A stretch of 17,688 nt of DNA from an uncultured Bacillota bacterium (GCA_905208455.1 CAJLPK010000029.1:1-17688); one strand, 5' to 3'; numbered from the stretch's first letter, positions 6,236 to 14,486 are shown. Translations and numbers: made by a program. The notes: generated by a model not told the origin, from the letters alone.

Positions 6236-7846
6236 TTAGCCCTGTCCTCCTTCTTTTTCCGTCAAGGCTGCTCCGATAAAGTCACGAAACAGCGGATGCG
6301 GGCGCATCGGACGCGAAAGAAATTCTGGATGGAACTGCACGCCAACAAACCAGGGATGGTTCGCCAGCTCTACGATTTCGACCAAACCTGTCTCCGGATT
6401 GGTGCCGGCTTTGCGCAGATTTCCATCGAATAACTGATCTGCATATTTGGCATTGAATTCATAGCGATGACGATGGCGTTCATGAATGACCGGCGTGCCA
6501 TAGGCCGCCATGCTTTTGCTGTTTTCCTCCAGCTGGCAGGTATACTGGCCTAGCCGCTGTGTGCCGCCCAAATGCGTGACGCCGACTTGTGTTTCCATCA
6601 TATCAATGACAGGGTAGGGTGTATGAGGATCCATTTCCGTGGAATTGGCCCCTTCCAGCCCGGCTACATGACGCGCATATTCGATGACAGCCATTTGCAG
6701 GCCAAGACAAATGCCTAAAAACGGCTTTTTATGGGTACGTGCATACTGCACGGCCAAGATCTTACCTTCTGTGCCACGCTGCCCAAATCCCCCCGGAATG
6801 AGGACGGCATCCACAGGGTCAAGCAGCTGGTCAACGGTTTCAGGCGTAATTTCTTCGGATTCTACCCAATGGATGTTTACCTTGGCGTCGTGGTAAGCGC
6901 CGGCATGGATCAAGGATTCGACCACACTCAAATAAGCATCATGGAGCTTGATATATTTGCCGACCAGCGCTACATTGATTTCGCGTTTGGGCGCAATGAT
7001 ATGCTGCACCATATCGCGCCAATCGGACAAATCGTGCGCCCGATCCGGCAACCCTAATTTTTCCAAAGCCTTAACGCAGAGCCCCTCACGCTCCAGCATC
7101 AAGGGAACTTCATAAATGGTTTTTACATCGTTATTTTCGATGACACATCCGGGCGTGATGTTGCATAGATAGGAAATCTTATTTTTGATCTCCGCGCTTA
7201 GTTCATGCTCTGTTCGGCACACCAGAATATCCGGCTGGATGCCCAAAGAACAAAGCTCGCGCACACTGTGCTGCGTAGGTTTTGTTTTCAATTCGCCCAC
7301 GGATTCCAGGTAGGGAATATAGGTCAAATGAATGCTGAGTGTATTGGTAGGGCCTGCCTCCACACGGAACTGGCTGATAGCCTCGATAAACGGAAGGCTT
7401 TCGATATCGCCTACCGTACCGCCTACCTCTACCAGCGTTACATCTGCATTGTCCTTGGTGGCAACATCCTTGATGGCCTGCTTGATGGCGTTGGTCAAAT
7501 GAGGAACCACCTGCACGGTGCCGCCGTTGAAATCTCCGCGGCGCTCCCGTTCGATCAAATCGGAATAGAGCTTGCCGGAGGTCACGCTGCTGCGTTTGGA
7601 CAGGCTGCTGTCAATAAAACGCTCATAATGGCCTAGATCCAGGTCCGTCTCTCCGCCGTTGTCCGTCACAAAGACCTCTCCATGCTGGTAAGGATTCATC
7701 GTACCAGGGTCTACATTTAGATACGGATCAAATTTCATCATCGTGACACGGTAGCCACGACTTTTGAGCAACATACCAAGAGAGGCGGAGGTAACGCCCT
7801 TCCCCAGAGAAGACATAACGCCGCCTGTGATAAATACGATCTTCAT
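6236..7846 (-). CDS. pyrG: CTP synthase
   Basis: Aminates UTP to CTP with ATP and glutamine. The product is 536 residues from the ATG at 7846. The frame extends to a GTG at 7864 (six more residues), but GGGGAG at 7858-7863 sits at a good distance from the ATG, and the family starts at MKIVFITGG. The synthetase domain has the P-loop GGVMSSLGKG (8-17), followed by KFDPYLNVDPGTMNPYQHGEVF. The class I amidotransferase domain has Cys380 in GICLGLQ and His506/Glu508 in FHPEF, with the conserved RHRHRYEFN. It lies 21 nt after purB and abuts guaA. It is a pyrimidine enzyme in an otherwise purine operon, probably to balance the final nucleotide pools. Confidence 0.97.
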   Translation of the reverse strand: MKIVFITGGVMSSLGKGVTSASLGMLLKSRGYRVTMMKFDPYLNVDPGTMNPYQHGEVFVTDNGGETDLDLGHYERFIDSSLSKRSSVTSGKLYSDLIERERRGDFNGGTVQVVPHLTNAIKQAIKDVATKDNADVTLVEVGGTVGDIESLPFIEAISQFRVEAGPTNTLSIHLTYIPYLESVGELKTKPTQHSVRELCSLGIQPDILVCRTEHELSAEIKNKISYLCNITPGCVIENNDVKTIYEVPLMLEREGLCVKALEKLGLPDRAHDLSDWRDMVQHIIAPKREINVALVGKYIKLHDAYLSVVESLIHAGAYHDAKVNIHWVESEEITPETVDQLLDPVDAVLIPGGFGQRGTEGKILAVQYARTHKKPFLGICLGLQMAVIEYARHVAGLEGANSTEMDPHTPYPVIDMMETQVGVTHLGGTQRLGQYTCQLEENSKSMAAYGTPVIHERHRHRYEFNAKYADQLFDGNLRKAGTNPETGLVEIVELANHPWFVGVQFHPEFLSRPMRPHPLFRDFIGAALTEKEGGQG

Positions 7847-7867
7847 TTTGTTTCTACTCCCCACTCT

Positions 7868-9292
7868 TTATACACGAATCTGCCCGATTGGGCCATGGGC
7901 CGCACCGGACAAGCGCGGCAGTACTTGTTCTTGAATAAACTCAACGACCTGGCTGGGGCAGCGCCCGATATATAAGCGCGCATCCATGACCTCTTGCAGC
8001 TGAGATAAGGTAAGGCCGAAGGCAGGGTCTGCGGCAATGCGCTCCAGCAGATCGTTTGGCTTGCCTTCGCCCTTGACCACAGCCGCCGCGGCTTGGGAAT
8101 GCACGCGCAGCTTTTCATGCAGTTCCTGACGGTCGCCGCCATGCTTCACAGCCTCCATCAAAATGTTTTCCGTGGCCATAAAGGGAAGCTGCTCTTCCAC
8201 ATGGCGCTGAATCATTTGCGGGTATACCACCAGGCCGTCCGCCACATTGGCGTATAGCTCCAACACAGCGTCGATGGATAAAAATGCTTCCGGCATACAG
8301 ATGCGGCGGTTGGCTGAATCATCCAGCGTCCGCTCCATCCACTGCACAGACGCAGTCATAGGCGGATCCATCGCCAACGCAATGACATGGCGGGCCATCG
8401 AACAAATGCGTTCGCTGCGCATGGGATTGCGCTTGTAGGCCATTGCAGAAGAGCCAACCTGGCTCTTTTCAAAGGGCTCCTCTACCTCGCGCATATGCTG
8501 GAGAAGACGAAGATCATTGGCAAATTTGCTGGCCGACTGCGCAATGGCAGACAGCGTGCTGAGAATGCGGCTGTCAAACTTGCGCGGATAAGTCTGCCCG
8601 GAAACAGGGAAGGAGGCTTCAAACCCCATCTTTTCACAGATTTTAGCATCCAGCTGCTTGCATTTTTCTTCGTCGTTTTCAAATAGGTCCATAAAACTGG
8701 CCTGTGTGCCCGTCGTACCCTTGCAGCCAAGCAGCTTAAAGCTGGCCAGGCAGCAATCCAATTCGTCCAGATCCATCATCAGCTCTTGGATCCAAAGCGT
8801 GGCGCGTTTGCCGACGGTGACAAGCTGAGCGGGCTGCAAATGCGTATAGCCCAGCTGAGGCATGTCCTGATAGGCCAGGGCAAAGCGGCTTAGGCGCTCC
8901 ACCACGGCCAAGAGTTTGCCGCGTACCAGGCGCAGCGCCTCGCGATAGATGATAAGATCTGCATTGTCCGTCACATAGCAGCTGGTAGCGCCCAGATGGA
9001 TGATGCCCTTTGCTTCCGGCGCATCCTGCCCGTAAGCGTAGACATGCGCCATCACATCATGGCGGATCTCCTTTTCCTTGGCGGCCACTACCGCATAATC
9101 AATGGGCTCGATATGCGCTTTGAGCGCGTCCACCTGTGCCTGGGTGATGGGCAATCCCAGCTCCATTTCAGACTCCGCCAGCGCGACCCACAGCTTGCGC
9201 CAAGTGGTATACCGCATATCGGGGGAGAAAAGACGGCTCATTTCCGCGCTGGCATACCGCGCATTGAATGGGCTTTGATATGTGTCATTCAT
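7868..9292 (-). CDS. purB: Adenylosuccinate lyase, long eukaryote-like form
   Basis: Removes fumarate from SAICAR to give AICAR and from adenylosuccinate to give AMP, so it serves both purC and purA of the same operon. At 474 residues it is longer than the roughly 430-residue B. subtilis PurB. Landmarks are RHDVMAH (His78), GATSCYVTDN, GYTHLQPAQL (His151), KGTTGTQASF, and the flexible catalytic loop GSSAMAYKRNPMRSER (Ser281/282). The string of matches, including TLDDSANRRI and LPFMATENI, resembles human ADSL more than the Bacillus enzyme as I recall both. Its ATG overlaps the purF stop as ATGA (9289-9292). Confidence 0.97.
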   Translation of the reverse strand: MNDTYQSPFNARYASAEMSRLFSPDMRYTTWRKLWVALAESEMELGLPITQAQVDALKAHIEPIDYAVVAAKEKEIRHDVMAHVYAYGQDAPEAKGIIHLGATSCYVTDNADLIIYREALRLVRGKLLAVVERLSRFALAYQDMPQLGYTHLQPAQLVTVGKRATLWIQELMMDLDELDCCLASFKLLGCKGTTGTQASFMDLFENDEEKCKQLDAKICEKMGFEASFPVSGQTYPRKFDSRILSTLSAIAQSASKFANDLRLLQHMREVEEPFEKSQVGSSAMAYKRNPMRSERICSMARHVIALAMDPPMTASVQWMERTLDDSANRRICMPEAFLSIDAVLELYANVADGLVVYPQMIQRHVEEQLPFMATENILMEAVKHGGDRQELHEKLRVHSQAAAAVVKGEGKPNDLLERIAADPAFGLTLSQLQEVMDARLYIGRCPSQVVEFIQEQVLPRLSGAAHGPIGQIRV

Positions 9293-10710
9293 CTTTGGCG
9301 CTCCTTTTTGATTTTTTTAAGTATGGAAACACAGTTCTTACATTTATGGACATCCATCGGGTAATTGCCATCAAAGCAGGCAGTGCAGTACCCCTGATTG
9401 TAATCGCTGACAGCCTGCTCCAAAAGCGGCAGATCCAGATAGGCCAGGGAATCCAGCCCAAGGCTCTTGCGCAGATCCTCTACCGATTGCTGCGCACCGA
9501 TCAAATGCTTGCTGGTCGGCGTATTGATGCCGAATAAGCAGGGGAATTTCACCGGCGGGGAAGAGATGCGCATATGCACCTCCTTAGCGCCGGCATCGCG
9601 CAGCATGCGTGCAATGATGATGCTGTTGGTACCGCGCACGATGGAATCATCGACCAGCAAAACCCGCTTGCCGGCCACCTGCTTTTTCAAAACGCTGAGC
9701 TTTAAGCGTACAGCCAGCTCGCGTGCCTGCTGTTTAGGCGTGATAAAGGTACGGCCGATATAGCGGTTTTTTACCAAAACATCGCCGTAGGGGATGCCGC
9801 TGGCCTCCGCATAGCCCTGGGCCGCGGCAATGGCGCTGTCCGGCACGCCGGCCACAATATCGGCATCTACCTGCTGCACGCTGGCCAGCATCTGGCCGGC
9901 CCGGCGCCGCGCCTGGTAAACCGGAATGCCGTCGATCACGCTGTCCGGACGGGCGAAATAGACATATTCAAACAGGCAGGTTCCATGGTTTTCGCGCACA
10001 GGGGTGCGGTAGCTCTGAATGCCGTCTTTGCCAATGGAAATGATTTCACCGGGCTCTACATCGCGGACAAACTCCGCGCCCAAAACATCAAATGCGCACG
10101 ACTCAGACGCGACCATATAGGTATCGCCCAGCCTGCCGATGCAAAGCGGCCGAATCCCCCAAGGATCACGCACGCCATATACATGTGTCCGCGTCATCAG
10201 CACCAAGGCATATGAGCCATAGACACATTCCATCATTTCCCGGATGCGCTCCGGCATGGATTTGGCGCGCGAGCGGGAAATCAAATGGGCGATTAACTCG
10301 GTATCCATATCCGTTTGAAACAGAACCCCATCCTCCCGGAGATACCGGCTCAGGGCAGGGGCGTTGACCAAGTGGCCGTTGTGCGCCAACGCTAAAAATC
10401 CTCCCTGAAATTTCATCAGCAAGGGCTGCGTATTCAATACGTTGGTCGCGCCGCTGGTGGCATAGCGCACATGGCCGATGAGCAGCTTTTTGCCCATCAG
10501 CGGCCCCAGCCCGTCATGCTGAAAAACATCCGTCACAAGGCCGATGTTTTTGATCAGCTGGGCGGGGCCCCCGTTGGAAGCCGCCATGCCGCAGCCGTCC
10601 TGACCGCGATGCTGCAGGGCCTGAAGGGCAAAATAGCCCATATGCGCGCTGTCCATTTCCGATTGGTTGTATACGCCGAAAACGCCGCATTCTTCACGTA
10701 ACTGATCCAT
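9289..10710 (-). CDS. purF: Amidophosphoribosyltransferase (glutamine PRPP amidotransferase)
   Basis: The committed step of purine synthesis: PRPP plus glutamine gives phosphoribosylamine. The product is 473 residues. The N-terminal Ntn-hydrolase domain follows a short propeptide, MDQLREE, before nucleophile Cys8 (CGVFGVY). HRGQDGCGM and the glutamine loop RYATSG follow. The PRPP-binding motif RVLLVDDSIVRGT is at 349-361. Cysteines 245, 391, 442 and 445 (TCLFEY, FPCLFG, YCTACF) correspond to the four 4Fe-4S ligands of the B. subtilis type, so this is the oxygen-sensitive, cluster-bearing class. Two further cysteines (HKCKNC, 457 and 460) lie in the tail. It starts 1 nt after the purC stop and overlaps purB. 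Confidence 0.98.
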   Translation of the reverse strand: MDQLREECGVFGVYNQSEMDSAHMGYFALQALQHRGQDGCGMAASNGGPAQLIKNIGLVTDVFQHDGLGPLMGKKLLIGHVRYATSGATNVLNTQPLLMKFQGGFLALAHNGHLVNAPALSRYLREDGVLFQTDMDTELIAHLISRSRAKSMPERIREMMECVYGSYALVLMTRTHVYGVRDPWGIRPLCIGRLGDTYMVASESCAFDVLGAEFVRDVEPGEIISIGKDGIQSYRTPVRENHGTCLFEYVYFARPDSVIDGIPVYQARRRAGQMLASVQQVDADIVAGVPDSAIAAAQGYAEASGIPYGDVLVKNRYIGRTFITPKQQARELAVRLKLSVLKKQVAGKRVLLVDDSIVRGTNSIIIARMLRDAGAKEVHMRISSPPVKFPCLFGINTPTSKHLIGAQQSVEDLRKSLGLDSLAYLDLPLLEQAVSDYNQGYCTACFDGNYPMDVHKCKNCVSILKKIKKERQR

Positions 10711-10711
10711 G

Positions 10712-11419
10712 TTATTTATCCAACCCCAAACGGTGCATAACTTCCTGATACGCTTCCTCGGTCTTGCCTAAATCGCGGCGGAAACGATCCTTATCCAGCT
10801 TTTCGCCGGTCTGGTCGTCCCAAAGGCGGCAGGTATCCGGCGAAATCTCGTCTGCCAAAATGACGGCGCCGTTCGGTAGCTTGCCGAACTCCAGCTTAAA
10901 GTCAACCAAAACCATGTGGGCCTGTTTCAGGCGCTCTTGTAAAAGCGCATTGATTTTCAAAGCCATCTCTGAAATGGTCTTTACATCCTCATCGGAAGCC
11001 AGGCCGACAGCGCGGATATGGTATTCGTTGACGATGGGATCACCCAAATCGTCATTTTTATAGCAAAACTCCAAAACCGTGGAGGACATTTTGGTTCCTT
11101 CCGGCACACCCAGGCGCTCAGAAAGAGAGCCGGCGGCGATATTGCGTACAATGACCTCAAGCGGCACGATTTTCACATGCTTTACCAGCGTATCGCGATC
11201 ATTCAGCTCTTTGACATAATGCGTGGGGATGCCATTTTCCTCCAGCATTTGGAACATCGCATTGCTCATGCGGTTGTTGATGACCCCTTTGCCGACGATC
11301 GTGCCTTTTTTCAGTCCGTTCTGCGCTGTCGCATCATCCTTATAATGAACCATGACGACATTCGGGTCTTCGGTTGCATACACTTGTTTGGCTTTTCCTT
11401 CGTACAATAGTTCGCTCAT
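10712..11419 (-). CDS. purC: Phosphoribosylaminoimidazole-succinocarboxamide (SAICAR) synthase
   Basis: Joins aspartate to CAIR using ATP to form SAICAR, which PurB of the same operon then cleaves. The product is 235 residues from the ATG at 11419. The frame reaches a GTG at 11434, but GGAGGG eight bases before the ATG and the family start MSELLYEGKAKQVY favour 11419. Landmarks are KDDATAQNG (28-35), the signature PLEVIVRNIAAGS (86-98), VDFKLEFG (172-179) and DEISPDTCRLWD (190-201). It lies between purA (27 nt gap) and purF (1 nt gap). Confidence 0.97.
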   Translation of the reverse strand: MSELLYEGKAKQVYATEDPNVVMVHYKDDATAQNGLKKGTIVGKGVINNRMSNAMFQMLEENGIPTHYVKELNDRDTLVKHVKIVPLEVIVRNIAAGSLSERLGVPEGTKMSSTVLEFCYKNDDLGDPIVNEYHIRAVGLASDEDVKTISEMALKINALLQERLKQAHMVLVDFKLEFGKLPNGAVILADEISPDTCRLWDDQTGEKLDKDRFRRDLGKTEEAYQEVMHRLGLDK

Positions 11420-11446
11420 TGATAATCCCTCCACATATTGCTTTGT

Positions 11447-12724
11447 TCATCCACGGATGATGATTTGCTCACGTTCCGGTCCGACGGATACATATTTGAT
11501 AAAGACGCCCAACTGCTTTTCCGCGTACAGAACATAATCCTGCGCAGTCTTGGGCAAATCTTCAAATTTTCGGATATGGCTGATCTCGCATTGCCAGCCA
11601 GGCAGCGTTTCATAGACAGGCTCCGCCTTTTCCAGCAGCTGGGTGGCGGGGAAACGGGTTGTCTCTTTGCCCTCAATGCTGTAAGCGCGAATCACCGGAA
11701 TGTGCGCCATATGGCTCAGCACATCCATCTTGGTCAAGGCGATATCGCTGGCTCCTTGCAGCTCGATCCCATGCTTGGTAGCGACCAGGTCAAAATACGC
11801 TACTCGGCGCGGACGGCCTGTGGCAGCGCCGTATTCGCCGCCGGCTTCGCGCAAGCTGTCTCCCTCTGCGCCCGCCAATTCACCGACGAACGGCCCGGCC
11901 CCTACACAGGAGGAATAGGCCTTTACAACGCCGATGACCTTGTCCAGATGAATGCTGGGCAAGCCGCAGCCGATGGGTGCATATCCGGCCAGCGGGGAGG
12001 AAGAAGAAGTATAAGGATAAATGCCGTAATCCAGGTCCCTCAGCGCGCCCAACTGAGCCTCCATCAACACGCTTTTGCCCTCGGACAGCGCCTGACGCAG
12101 CACCTGGCCGACATCCGTTACATACGGCCTCAAAACGCTGCCGTAGGTATCCAGCCACGCCTTCATCTCGTCCATGGAGATTGGGTCGCAGTGATATGCA
12201 CTGCCCAGCAACGCATTTTTCCAATCTACCAAGCGATACAAATGCTCATGCAGCGATTCAGGATAAAACAAATCGCCCATTTGCAGCGTCTTTTTCATGG
12301 CCTTGTCCCCATATACGGGGGAAATGCCGCGGCGGGTAGAGCCGTATTGTGCGGCTCCCAGCCTGTCCTCCTCCATTTGATCCTGCCAACGATGGAAGGG
12401 CATGCAGATCATAGCCCGATCGGAGATGAATAAATTTTCAGGGGAAATGGAAACACCGGCTTCCTGAAGCCGCCCGATCTCTCCGCAAAGATGTTCCAGG
12501 TCAATGACGGTGCCAGGTCCCAGGATATTGATGGTTCCTGGGCGAAAAATACCGGAAGGCAGCAGGTTGAGCGCAAATTTCCCAAATTCGTTGATGACGG
12601 TATGGCCGGCATTGTTGCCGCCTTGGTACCGAACAACAACCTCGTAGGATTCGGATAAATAATCCACCATGCGGCCCTTGCCCTCATCCCCCCAGTTGAT
12701 GCCTACGATGGCTGTAACAGACAT
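11447..12724 (-). CDS. purA: Adenylosuccinate synthetase, divergent form
   Basis: GTP-dependent joining of aspartate to IMP, the first step to AMP. At 425 residues it is normal in length. The GTP/IMP loop WGDEGKG (11-17) with Asp13, and NAGHT with His41, match the catalytic pair of the E. coli enzyme. ATGRPRR (301-307), ALTKMDVL (329-336) and the C-terminal VSVGPERE are conserved. Several normally strict blocks differ: GSTRRGISP (128-136) replaces GTTGRGIGP, and MEAQLGALRDLDYG (221-234) replaces the EGAQG-type block. This suggests a divergent PurA clade rather than decay, since catalytic residues and length are intact. It is the first gene of the operon, with AGGAGG (12737-12732) 7 nt before the ATG and a promoter at 12778-12806. 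The short leader shows no riboswitch. Confidence 0.95.
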   Translation of the reverse strand: MSVTAIVGINWGDEGKGRMVDYLSESYEVVVRYQGGNNAGHTVINEFGKFALNLLPSGIFRPGTINILGPGTVIDLEHLCGEIGRLQEAGVSISPENLFISDRAMICMPFHRWQDQMEEDRLGAAQYGSTRRGISPVYGDKAMKKTLQMGDLFYPESLHEHLYRLVDWKNALLGSAYHCDPISMDEMKAWLDTYGSVLRPYVTDVGQVLRQALSEGKSVLMEAQLGALRDLDYGIYPYTSSSSPLAGYAPIGCGLPSIHLDKVIGVVKAYSSCVGAGPFVGELAGAEGDSLREAGGEYGAATGRPRRVAYFDLVATKHGIELQGASDIALTKMDVLSHMAHIPVIRAYSIEGKETTRFPATQLLEKAEPVYETLPGWQCEISHIRKFEDLPKTAQDYVLYAEKQLGVFIKYVSVGPEREQIIIRG

Positions 12725-12777
12725 ACGGTTTCCTCCTAAAGGAACTGCGGAAACACAGTTTTGTTTATAACAGAGAT

Positions 12778-12806
12778 ATTATAGTCTAAAAACGACCTTT
12801 TTTCCA
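12778..12806 (-). promoter_or_regulatory. Probable sigma-A promoter of the purA-guaA operon
   Basis: On the minus strand a perfect -10 TATAAT (12783-12778) lies 17 nt downstream of TGGAAA (12806-12801, 4 of 6 matches to TTGACA). The transcript would start near 12771, giving a leader of about 47 nt. That is too short for a purine riboswitch. A weak 5-bp hairpin AACTG/CAGTT lies in the leader. No clear PurR box was seen. Confidence 0.7.
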
Positions 12807-12875
12807 TTGTAAATTCATAATTCGCATCAGGAAATTGTTGAGAAAAGGATTTATCAGGAAAATAGCAAGAACTTC

Positions 12876-12904
12876 TTTACACTATCGTGATAAAGTGTTA
12901 TAGT
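12876..12904 (+). promoter_or_regulatory. Sigma-A promoter of hisHF
   Basis: TTTACA (12876-12881), a 17-nt spacer and TATAGT (12899-12904) lie about 30 nt before the hisH ATG. It is back to back with the purA promoter, with about 70 nt between the two -35 boxes. Confidence 0.82.
12879..12898. promoter_or_regulatory. Candidate operator palindrome in the hisHF promoter
   Basis: ACACTATCGTGATAAAGTGT is an imperfect 20-bp palindrome with ACACT/AGTGT arms and an inner T/A match. It fills the space between the -35 and -10 boxes, where a bound repressor would block RNA polymerase. No specific regulator can be named. Confidence 0.4.
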
Positions 12905-12933
12905 ATGGTATCATCCGCAAAGGAGAAAATACA

Positions 12934-13554
12934 ATGCAAGAGATCGTGGTCGTTGATTACGGCATGGGCAATCTGCACAGCGTGCAGAAAGCGCTTTCTT
13001 ATTTAGGAGCACAGCCAAGGCTATCGCAGGATGCTGAGGAAATACAGAGGGCACAAAAGCTGATCCTGCCGGGCGTGGGAGCGTTTGGCGATGCAATGGC
13101 GGAACTGTCTGAGCGGGGCTTGGTGCAGGCCATACATGCGGCAGTAAGCAAAGGAACACCGCTGATGGGGATTTGTCTGGGGATGCAGCTATTGTTTACC
13201 TCTAGCACGGAAGGCGGATACCAGCAGGGCCTGGGACTGATCCCAGGAGAAATCACGAAGCTGAATATCCAGAAAAAAGTGCCTCATATGGGGTGGAACA
13301 GTGTGAAAAATAGGGATAAAAAAATGTTTGCCGGGCTTTCTGAGGAGTTTGACGTTTACTTTGTGCACAGCTACTGCGCTCTGCAAATAGAAAAGCCGTA
13401 TGTAAGTGGTATCACAGAATATGAGGTGCCATTTGCCTGTGCTGTACACCAAGATAATGTTTATGGTTGCCAATTCCATCCGGAAAAAAGCGGGGAAAAC
13501 GGAATGCAGATTTTGCGCAATTTCTTAGCGCTGAAGGGAGCGGGGCAATGTTAA
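12934..13554 (+). CDS. hisH: Imidazole glycerol phosphate synthase, glutaminase subunit
   Basis: Hydrolyses glutamine and passes ammonia to HisF in histidine synthesis. The product is 206 residues, a normal length. The class I amidotransferase has DYGMGNL near the N-terminus, PGVGAFGDAM (oxyanion region, 46-55), nucleophile Cys81 in GICLGMQLLF, and His182/Glu184 in FHPEKSG. The start has AAAGGAG (12919-12925) 8 nt upstream. The stop lies 7 nt inside hisF, so the two subunits are made together. No other his gene is in the window. Confidence 0.97.
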   Translation: MQEIVVVDYGMGNLHSVQKALSYLGAQPRLSQDAEEIQRAQKLILPGVGAFGDAMAELSERGLVQAIHAAVSKGTPLMGICLGMQLLFTSSTEGGYQQGLGLIPGEITKLNIQKKVPHMGWNSVKNRDKKMFAGLSEEFDVYFVHSYCALQIEKPYVSGITEYEVPFACAVHQDNVYGCQFHPEKSGENGMQILRNFLALKGAGQC

Positions 13555-14321
13555 AGAAAAGGATCATTCCTTGTTTGGATATACGGGGCGGGCGCGTGGT
13601 AAAAGGGATACAATTTGAGAACATCCGAGATGCCGGCGACCCGGTGGAAACGGCGCGTCGTTATAGCCAGCTGGGTGCAGATGAGATCACCTTTTTGGAT
13701 ATCAACGCTACGCATGAGGGCAGAAGCACGATGCTGGATGTCGTAGAACGCACAGCGGAGCAGGTATTCATCCCCTTTACCGTAGGCGGCGGGATTCGCG
13801 ACATCGATACCATTCGGGAGGTGCTGCGCCGCGGTGCGGATAAAATTTCCCTCAATTCCCCTGCTGTCCAAACGCCGGAGCTGATAGAGGAAGGCGCGAT
13901 GCGCTTCGGAAGCCAGTGCATTGTTGTTTCCATTGATGTAAAGCGCTGCCGGGACAGAGATGGCTGGGATGTATACATTCACGGGGGGCGCATCAATACC
14001 GGCTTGGACGCCATGGAGTGGCTGTATGAAGTACAAAAAAGGGGTGCAGGGGAGATCTTGCTGACAAGCATGGATGCCGATGGTTCTATGCAGGGCTTTG
14101 ACCTGCCTGTCCTTGAGCAAGCGTCTAAAATTTGCAAAGTGCCGTTGATTGCTTCCGGCGGCGCGGGGACAATGGAGCATTTTGCGCAGGCGGCCAGGGC
14201 AGGCGCTGATGCCATGCTGGCTGCCTCGCTCTTTCACTTTGGACATTTACAGATCGGCACATTGAAAAAGTATTTGGATCAGCAGGGCATCCCCATGCGG
14301 TTGGATGGCATTTCATCTTAG
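13548..14321 (+). CDS. hisF: Imidazole glycerol phosphate synthase, cyclase subunit
   Basis: Uses ammonia from HisH to convert PRFAR to imidazole glycerol phosphate plus AICAR, which re-enters purine synthesis. The product is a 257-residue (beta-alpha)8 barrel. The catalytic Asp11 (CLDIRGGRVVKG) and Asp130 (VSIDVKR) fall at the standard positions. Phosphate-binding blocks TVGGGIR, LLTSMDADG and ASGGAG are intact. I start it at 13548 (MLKKRIIPCLDI), 7 nt inside hisH, because the family begins there and GGGAG lies 7-8 nt upstream. The frame is open further upstream, but only within hisH. The canonical barrel argues against a WbuZ/PseA-type sugar amidotransferase paralogue. Confidence 0.97.
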   Translation: MLKKRIIPCLDIRGGRVVKGIQFENIRDAGDPVETARRYSQLGADEITFLDINATHEGRSTMLDVVERTAEQVFIPFTVGGGIRDIDTIREVLRRGADKISLNSPAVQTPELIEEGAMRFGSQCIVVSIDVKRCRDRDGWDVYIHGGRINTGLDAMEWLYEVQKRGAGEILLTSMDADGSMQGFDLPVLEQASKICKVPLIASGGAGTMEHFAQAARAGADAMLAASLFHFGHLQIGTLKKYLDQQGIPMRLDGISS

Positions 14322-14342
14322 AGGATTCGCAGAAAAGTGGAT

Positions 14343-14354
14343 GGTTTATAAACC
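14343..14354. repeat. Perfect 12-bp palindrome downstream of hisF
   Basis: GGTTTATAAACC reads the same on both strands, 22 nt after the hisF stop. It may be a weak transcript-end hairpin, a protein site, or chance in A+T-rich DNA. A second weak stem (ATTG/CAAT plus CGATT/AATCG, 14382-14407) lies downstream. Nothing else was seen before the terminator at 14452. Confidence 0.35.
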
Positions 14355-14451
14355 TAGATATGCATGCAAGCTGACAAATAAATTGACGATTGCACAAAAA
14401 TCGCAATAAATCAAAAATAAAAGGTTTACAAATTGAGAAGCTTGACAATAA

Positions 14452-14479
14452 AAAAGGAGGGCATAGAAACCCTCCTTTT
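14452..14479. terminator. Bidirectional terminator between hisF and gatB
   Basis: A perfect 10-bp stem, AAAAGGAGGG (14452-14461) and CCCTCCTTTT (14470-14479), has an 8-nt loop. On the minus strand it is followed by more T (TTTTTTATTG), which makes it a strong end for gatCAB. On the plus strand it ends hisHF with a shorter T tract. Confidence 0.9.
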
Positions 14480-14486
14480 ACAATGT

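Noticed and set aside
5711..6433. Plus-strand frame of 240 codons spanning the guaA/pyrG junction
   Set aside because: It runs antisense across two conserved genes, with no recognisable domain and no start signal.
11438..12433. Plus-strand frame of 331 codons opposite purA
   Set aside because: It is an antisense shadow of a clearly coding gene. Its length follows from the codon bias of purA.
12725..12777. Purine riboswitch or T-box in the purA leader
   Set aside because: The leader is about 47 nt with only one weak 5-bp hairpin, and none of the conserved riboswitch core sequence is visible.
12934..14321. hisH/hisF as WbuY/WbuZ-type sugar amidotransferase paralogues
   Set aside because: Both Asp11 and Asp130 of HisF, all the phosphate loops and normal lengths are present, and no surface-sugar genes are nearby.
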